Source of the DNA: Planctomycetota bacterium
GTDB lineage: Bacteria > Planctomycetota > Planctomycetia > Pirellulales > Pirellulaceae
Direction of reading: 5' to 3'
Length of the DNA stretch: 28,001 bases
Assembly: GCA_026692885.1 (NCBI GenBank)
Contig: JAPLNJ010000588.1
Span: forward strand, 1 to 28,001
Within the stretch, counting starts at the first letter, position 1; the number at the start of each line of letters is the position of its first letter. The translations under genes and the position numbers were made by a program. Shown here piece after piece: positions 24,202 to 28,001 of the stretch. Below the pieces are notes generated by a model. The model was not told the DNA's origin, made no database searches, and worked only from the letters and a program-made list of their open reading frames with translations.

Positions 24202-24313
24202 CCGTTTGATCGCCTCTCCGGTCTATCGATGTGCGGGTGATCTGCACGCCTTACCTGGAACATCTCAGCAGCCGGTTTGCCTATTTCGTGAGCCGTGTCG
24301 CTCTGCCGCGTGA

Positions 24314-25415
24314 TCACATAAGCGAGTGAACGGACGAGGCGGCGACATAGGCGGCGAGGTTCGGTGCGAGATCAGGCGGGTAGCCGCTTGGGCCAATGCC
24401 TTGCACACCAGTTGTTCCGCTCGCGCCAGGCGTTTCTGCTGGCTGCCCCGATGGTCTTTGCGGTCGTCGTAGCCAGGCAGCAGCACAGGCGTCACCGAAG
24501 CCCAAACACCGGCTGGTTTGGCGTAGAATCGCAAGAATCGATCGACCGGGTCGAGTCGTACCAGCCGGATCTCGCCCGGCGAGATTGTGTCGGCGGCGTC
24601 ATCGGGCGTGAGGGCGACCTGATGAAGATGTTGCGACAGCAGCGCGCAGAGCGAGCCGTCACCGCCGGCCGACTCGGCCAGGATCACACGGCGGATCTGC
24701 CCGTCGCTGTGCGCATGGCCGATGGAAGGCAATGGCAGGATCGACAGCCGTAGACCGGCGGCTTTGTAGGGATGACCCAAAATCACGCGGTTCACGTCCA
24801 GCACCCGGTCGGGTGTTCGGGACTGGTTCATCCGCTGGACGGCCCGGCGCACGGCGTCGCTCGTCGCCGCATGTCGGATCATGCCCACCAGTGCCTTGAT
24901 CTGCTGCGGACGGCAGGTCACAGTTTCCTCGTCTGGCGTTTCGAGCGTGAAGGCGCAGAAGGCAGGCGTGCCAGAGATCGCGTAGACTCTCTTGTCACAC
25001 GTCGGCGGTCCGGGCTGATCGTAAACTTCACCGTTGGCCCGGATGCGGTTCAGACTGGCGTCGTAGGCGTCTTCCAGCGAACGTAGCGAACCTTTGATCG
25101 GCACGCGGAGGGAAGTGCCGCCGCCGATGCCCGGCTCACGAGGCTTGAATACGTCGAGTTCATGGCCCGGTGGGGGCGAGCCCACTGCGCAGCCGTGGCC
25201 GATAGCCATGTCGATGCCCCAACCGAGGGCGCGGATGTGTCGGGCCGCGTTGGCGATGACATTGGCGTATTCTTCGTCCCCCGCGGCGACCTGCCACAGG
25301 TATTCGACAATCGGGGGATCGTCGAGCAGCGTCGGCCGAAGTACCTTGGCGGTGCGAACGATTTCGCCAGAGTCGGAGTTGTTGTTGGGGACGTAGGTGA
25401 GCAGTTCAGGTCCGA
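24314..25415 (-). pseudogene. csb2: csb2 (cas5-cas6 fusion of type I-G) relic
   Basis: Type I-G (formerly I-U) systems use Csb2 as a combined Cas5 and crRNA-processing Cas6. The surviving part runs from LGPELLTYVPNNNSDSGEIV (at the left deletion junction, about 25405-25420) through EYLWQVAAGDEEYANVIANA, ALGWGIDMAIGHGCAVG, LRLSILPLPSIGHAHSDGQI and PVLLPGYDDRKDHRG to CKALAQA. Near 24387 the expected GYPPDLAPNLAAYV continues only after a one-base shift, so the frame is broken again. The N-terminal part is missing and the upstream sequence belongs to csb1. With no start codon of its own and two lesions it cannot make a working protein. Minus strand, last of the four cas relics. Confidence 0.8.
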
Positions 25416-25832
25416 GGGAAGCGAGTCACCCTTGAGGCACGCCTGAAACGCCTTCTCAATCTCTGGCCACAGGCTCGAAAAACGCACAATCGCGTCCGCG
25501 GCCCGATGCCCGGCCGAGAGTAGATTGACCTGTTCGCCGGTCTTCTCGACCTTGACGACGACTTGAGGGACCAACGCCCCTTCCGCGATCGTCGCAAACG
25601 CCGGCTCAATCCGATTCGCCTGAGACGGGATGCTGTCGATGACGCAAAGAGAGCGGCCGTCGAATCGATCAATGTTGTAGACTGGCGGATCCCCCTTCTT
25701 CTGCGAGGGGTTGGCGTAGGTGGGCGGGAAGATCACATCGTCGCCCACGGGCTTGAGCCATTGCTTCATCACGATCGCGGCTGGGCCATCCTCCTGAAGC
25801 AGTTCGTCATGCTTGTTGAGCAGGTCAGTCAT
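25412..25832 (-). pseudogene. csb1: csb1 (cas7 of type I-G) relic, N-terminal part only
   Basis: Csb1 is the backbone (Cas7) subunit of the type I-G surveillance complex. The start is intact: ATG at 25832 with AAAGGA six bases upstream, overlapping the csb3 end by 8 bases. Characteristic phrases are VIFPPTYANPSQKKG, YNIDRFDGRSLCVIDSIPSQ followed by ANRIEPAF, LVPQVVV, and NLLSAGHRAADAIVRFSSLW. About 140 residues in, after FQACLKGD, the sequence switches to csb2 in another frame. More than half of Csb1 and the front of Csb2 have therefore been deleted together. The frame carries on to 25050 in out-of-frame csb2 sequence, giving a nonsense tail. Confidence 0.85.
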
Positions 25833-26310
25833 GGGCTGTCCTTTCGAGAGTAGCTGGTCCAAAGGCTTTGTACTTGCCGCCCGTCCGGACGACGAGCGGG
25901 AACACATAACGACGGTCGACTAGGGTCGAGATCGAGCCGGATGCGACTGCGGCGGCAATCGAGGCCGGCAAAGGTTCTTTCCAGGTGGCGAAGGCGTAGC
26001 GTTCACGCTCAACGACGGTGCTGGGCCGGAATCGCTGCATCCCGATCAGCGAGAGGAGTTCGACCGCCGGCGAAAACGCGGTCGTAAATGTCTCGGCCGA
26101 GAAGCCAAGGTCGAGCGACGTCAGCCGTGAAATGCGGCTGTCGAAGTAGAACGGCTTGGGTTTGCTGATGGCAATGCACTGAGTGAGGCAGCTGCGGGCT
26201 ATCTTGCATTGTTTCTTGACGTGCTCTTGCATGCCCACAATGAAGCCCATGATGGTTTGCCCTCCCGCCCATGTCTTGAACCCTGATCGAACGGCGCCAT
26301 CGTTGAGCCA
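25825..26310 (-). pseudogene. csb3: csb3 (cas8-like subunit of type I-G) relic, C-terminal part
   Basis: Recognisable from SGFKTWAGGQTIMGFIVGMQ to the natural end. It includes KPFYFDSRISRLTSLDLGFS, FSPAVELLSLIGMQRFRP and VVRTGGKYKAFGPATLERTA. This fits Csb3, which stands second in the Geobacter-type order cas3-csb3-csb1-csb2. The N-terminal portion is absent: at about 26305-26315 the sequence joins, out of frame, to the HD domain of cas3. The only available start, ATG 26250, lies inside the domain. The end is intact and overlaps the csb1 start, so this boundary preserves the original operon. Confidence 0.75.
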
Positions 26311-27086
26311 AACTCGTGGCGGTATCCGTCCAGGGCCCTCCAGTTAAGGCCGTTGCCAATCGACTTGGCCTGTGGATTTTCCAGGTCGTCGTTGCCGATG
26401 GCCTTTTGCCAGCGTCGATCGGCCTTGCCCAGGTCGTGAACTTCCGCAGCTAGATGAAAAGCTGCTTGCAGAGTCTCGTCCAGACTCAGCCTTTGTGTCA
26501 TGCGGTCAGCGACGCCCTGCGCGGCCTGACAGTGCGTTGGAATGGTGACTTGCCCGTTTGAGGAACTGCTAGTTGCCGTCTCGCGGGCACTGAATAGCAG
26601 CAGCCTGCGAGTTGGTCCGTCCTCGTCCGCCGCAAGGACAATCTGTGCGACGTTCCGCATGCCGAGCGTACGGGCCATCGCGTCGCGGGCGAGGGTCCAC
26701 TTCGGATGCAACCTACTGTTGGATGTTTCACCGGGGGTTGCGTTGTCAGCCAGAGTCAGAATACGCCACTCGTCGCCTTGGTCGCGGGTCAGCAGGACTC
26801 GCCGACGCGCGACCACTTGCTCTTGCCCATCATCCGACGGAGCCAGATCGGCCACGTCGCGGACCAGTGCGACGGAATCGGCCGCGGGGTCCGGCACAAG
26901 CATGCCCGCGTCGTCCAGACCCCCGAGCGAAGGCGGCAGAAGCACCGTCCGATAATTCAGTTGCGGCGCGAGTTGGTGTGGGTCGTCGGGAAGCGAACTG
27001 AGACGTTGTGCCATCAAGGAGCGTTGCCGGAGCGGGCCGTCAGGGACGGCCCACGGCTCCGCGGGAGCGTCGCCATCCCAATCCAT
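26305..27086 (-). pseudogene. cas3: cas3 (type I-G) relic: C-terminal region with HD nuclease motif
   Basis: Cas3 unwinds and degrades target DNA. Here only the part after the helicase remains: TVLLPPSLGGLDDAGM, HPKWTLARDAMARTLGMRNV, then AAFHLAAEVHDLGKADRRWQ, which holds the HD signature of the C-terminal nuclease typical of type I-G Cas3. GYRHEF is the last match before the junction with csb3 near 26310. The whole helicase part (Walker A, DEAD box) is missing: nothing upstream of 27086 encodes it, and the next gene begins at 27375 on the other strand. The long ORF continues to 26199 in out-of-frame csb3 sequence. The first Met is probably fortuitous. Confidence 0.85.
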
Positions 27087-27177
27087 CTTCTCTCGTTTTC
27101 CATTGGCAACCTAGGACTCAATAATCCCGGCGGGATTTTGATCTTCCGACGGGATTCTCCAAAAAGACAAGACTCTC

Positions 27178-27204
27178 TGGTAAACGATTGCCGGCTTCGC
27201 ACGG
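27178..27204 (+). promoter_or_regulatory. ECF-type promoter-like element, copy 5, of the LEPR-XLL gene
   Basis: TGGTAAAC, 16 bases, CGGATGTAGGGATAGGCCC. The first 15 bases are identical to copy 1, and ATAGGCCC recurs at the same offset as in the 21950 copy. The CGG lies 173 bases before the ATG at 27375, implying a long leader. The rest of the gap 27087-27374 shows a short ATCCCGGCGGGAT palindrome near 27124-27136 and no gene. Confidence 0.5.
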
Positions 27205-27374
27205 ATGTAGGGATAGGCCCGGAGTCAGTCAGTTTTTCCTGATTAAGGGTGACCTATCAGAATCACGAACGTCTGACGCTCCAAGGAAAGCCTCGCAAGA
27301 CTCGGCAAAAACGGCGACGGGGTACCCTCTGGGTCCGCCGCACTCCAAATGGTTGTGGAACGGAGGAGAAACAC

Positions 27375-28001
27375 ATGCTTCGCAATCTTATTCAGGCGGC
27401 TCTCAAGACACGTAAGCGATCCAAGCGACGGGGGCGAGGCCGGTCGTCAGCAGGAGGTGCGCAGGCCAACCGGCTGTTGTTCGAGTCGCTCGAACCGCGG
27501 GTGCTGTTGGAAGGCTATACGGCCCTCCAGCGGCCGACCGAGTTGCAGTACTGGGATACGGCCAAGGCGGACAATGGGTACAACTTCTACGGCGTCGGCG
27601 GCACGTCGTACCTGTTGGATATGGAGGGGAAAGTCGTCCACACGTGGCCGATTGGCAACAATCCGCACCTGCTGAGCAATGGAGGCATCCTGGATGCGAC
27701 CACGAACGATCCCAGCGGTTTCGGCGGATTCAAGGAGGTGAGTTGGGAGGGAACCACTGTCTGGTCCTACACCGAGACTCGCAGCACCTACCATCCGCAT
27801 CACGATTTCACCCGAATCTACAACCCGAAACTCAACGCCTACACCACGCTCTACATCGCTAACAAGGACCTGACCTACGACCAGTTGGTCGCCGCCGGGG
27901 CGAATCCCGCTACTGCGCCGTCCACCGGCGCCCAGATGGACGCGATCGTGGAGGTCGACGCTAGCGGTACCATCGTCTGGGAGTGGTGCTTCTTCGACCA
28001 C
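27375..28001 (+). CDS. LEPR-XLL exported arylsulfotransferase-like protein (partial, runs off window)
   Basis: The first 209 codons of a longer gene. The N terminus is a basic stretch (KTRKRSKRRGRGR) followed by LLFESLEPRVLLEG (about 34-47), the LEPR-XLL motif characteristic of planctomycete giant and surface proteins. After it comes a beta-propeller start like that of the 20284-21867 gene: YLLDMEGKVVHTWPIGNNPH parallels YLIDMDGRVVNTW there. HPHHDFTRI is the counterpart of HHDVKRL, and AIVEVDASGTIVWEW ends the visible part. GGAGG lies about eight bases before the ATG. It is probably an exported, surface-retained paralogue of the operon's first gene. Length and C-terminal domains cannot be seen. 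Confidence 0.85.
   Translation, partial: MLRNLIQAALKTRKRSKRRGRGRSSAGGAQANRLLFESLEPRVLLEGYTALQRPTELQYWDTAKADNGYNFYGVGGTSYLLDMEGKVVHTWPIGNNPHLLSNGGILDATTNDPSGFGGFKEVSWEGTTVWSYTETRSTYHPHHDFTRIYNPKLNAYTTLYIANKDLTYDQLVAAGANPATAPSTGAQMDAIVEVDASGTIVWEWCFFDH

Noticed and set aside
22540..24313. Possible CRISPR array next to the cas relics
   Set aside because: No regularly spaced repeat of 25-40 bases was found on reading either side of the relics.

Overview
The window looks like a piece of a Planctomycetota chromosome. The evidence is a LEPR-XLL export signal on the last gene, an ECF sigma factor gene paired with a membrane-anchored Ser/Thr kinase gene of the planctomycete type, many secreted and sulfur-related enzymes, and GC-rich intergenic DNA full of palindromes. 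No tRNA, rRNA, CRISPR array or intact transposase gene was seen.

Layout. 1-7641 carries nutrient and redox genes: an OPT-family transporter, a 4Fe-4S ferredoxin (minus strand, with a clear terminator), an MFS sugar porter and a secreted GH95-like glycosidase. A giant nested inverted repeat lies between the first two. 7642-11113 is a decayed signalling block: a MacB-permease/PP2C chimeric remnant, an intact ECF sigma factor, and a kinase gene that has lost most of its catalytic core. 11251-13741 (minus) holds a secreted protein with three LTxxQ motifs and a small membrane protein. 14170-21867 (minus) is a probable six-gene operon: a membrane-anchored arylsulfotransferase-like beta-propeller, two alkaline-phosphatase-superfamily enzymes (one with a Tat signal), a ribbon-helix-helix protein, an integral membrane protein and a PAPS-type sulfotransferase. 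22003-27086 is a worn defence island: an antitoxin gene with a frameshifted and truncated vapC, a two-gene TIGR04255-family cassette, and the collapsed remains of a type I-G (I-U) CRISPR-Cas operon in the order cas3, csb3, csb1, csb2. The window ends inside a LEPR-XLL protein paralogous to the arylsulfotransferase-like gene.

The most interesting pattern is a shared element, YGGTAAAC-N16-CGGWT, present five times with identical spacing. Four copies sit upstream of and point into a gene: the transcription unit leading to the ECF sigma factor, the LTxxQ protein, the sulfo/phosphatase operon, and the LEPR-XLL gene. The fifth is an orphan. The spacing is what an ECF promoter would have, so I infer a local, possibly autoregulated cell-envelope regulon. 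This rests on sequence alone.

A second theme is decay. Several genes carry deletions that join the front of one gene to the back of the same or the next. At least five different palindromic repeat families occupy the gaps. One lies between two 39-bp near-identical copies of an operon junction that was once an ATGA stop/start overlap.
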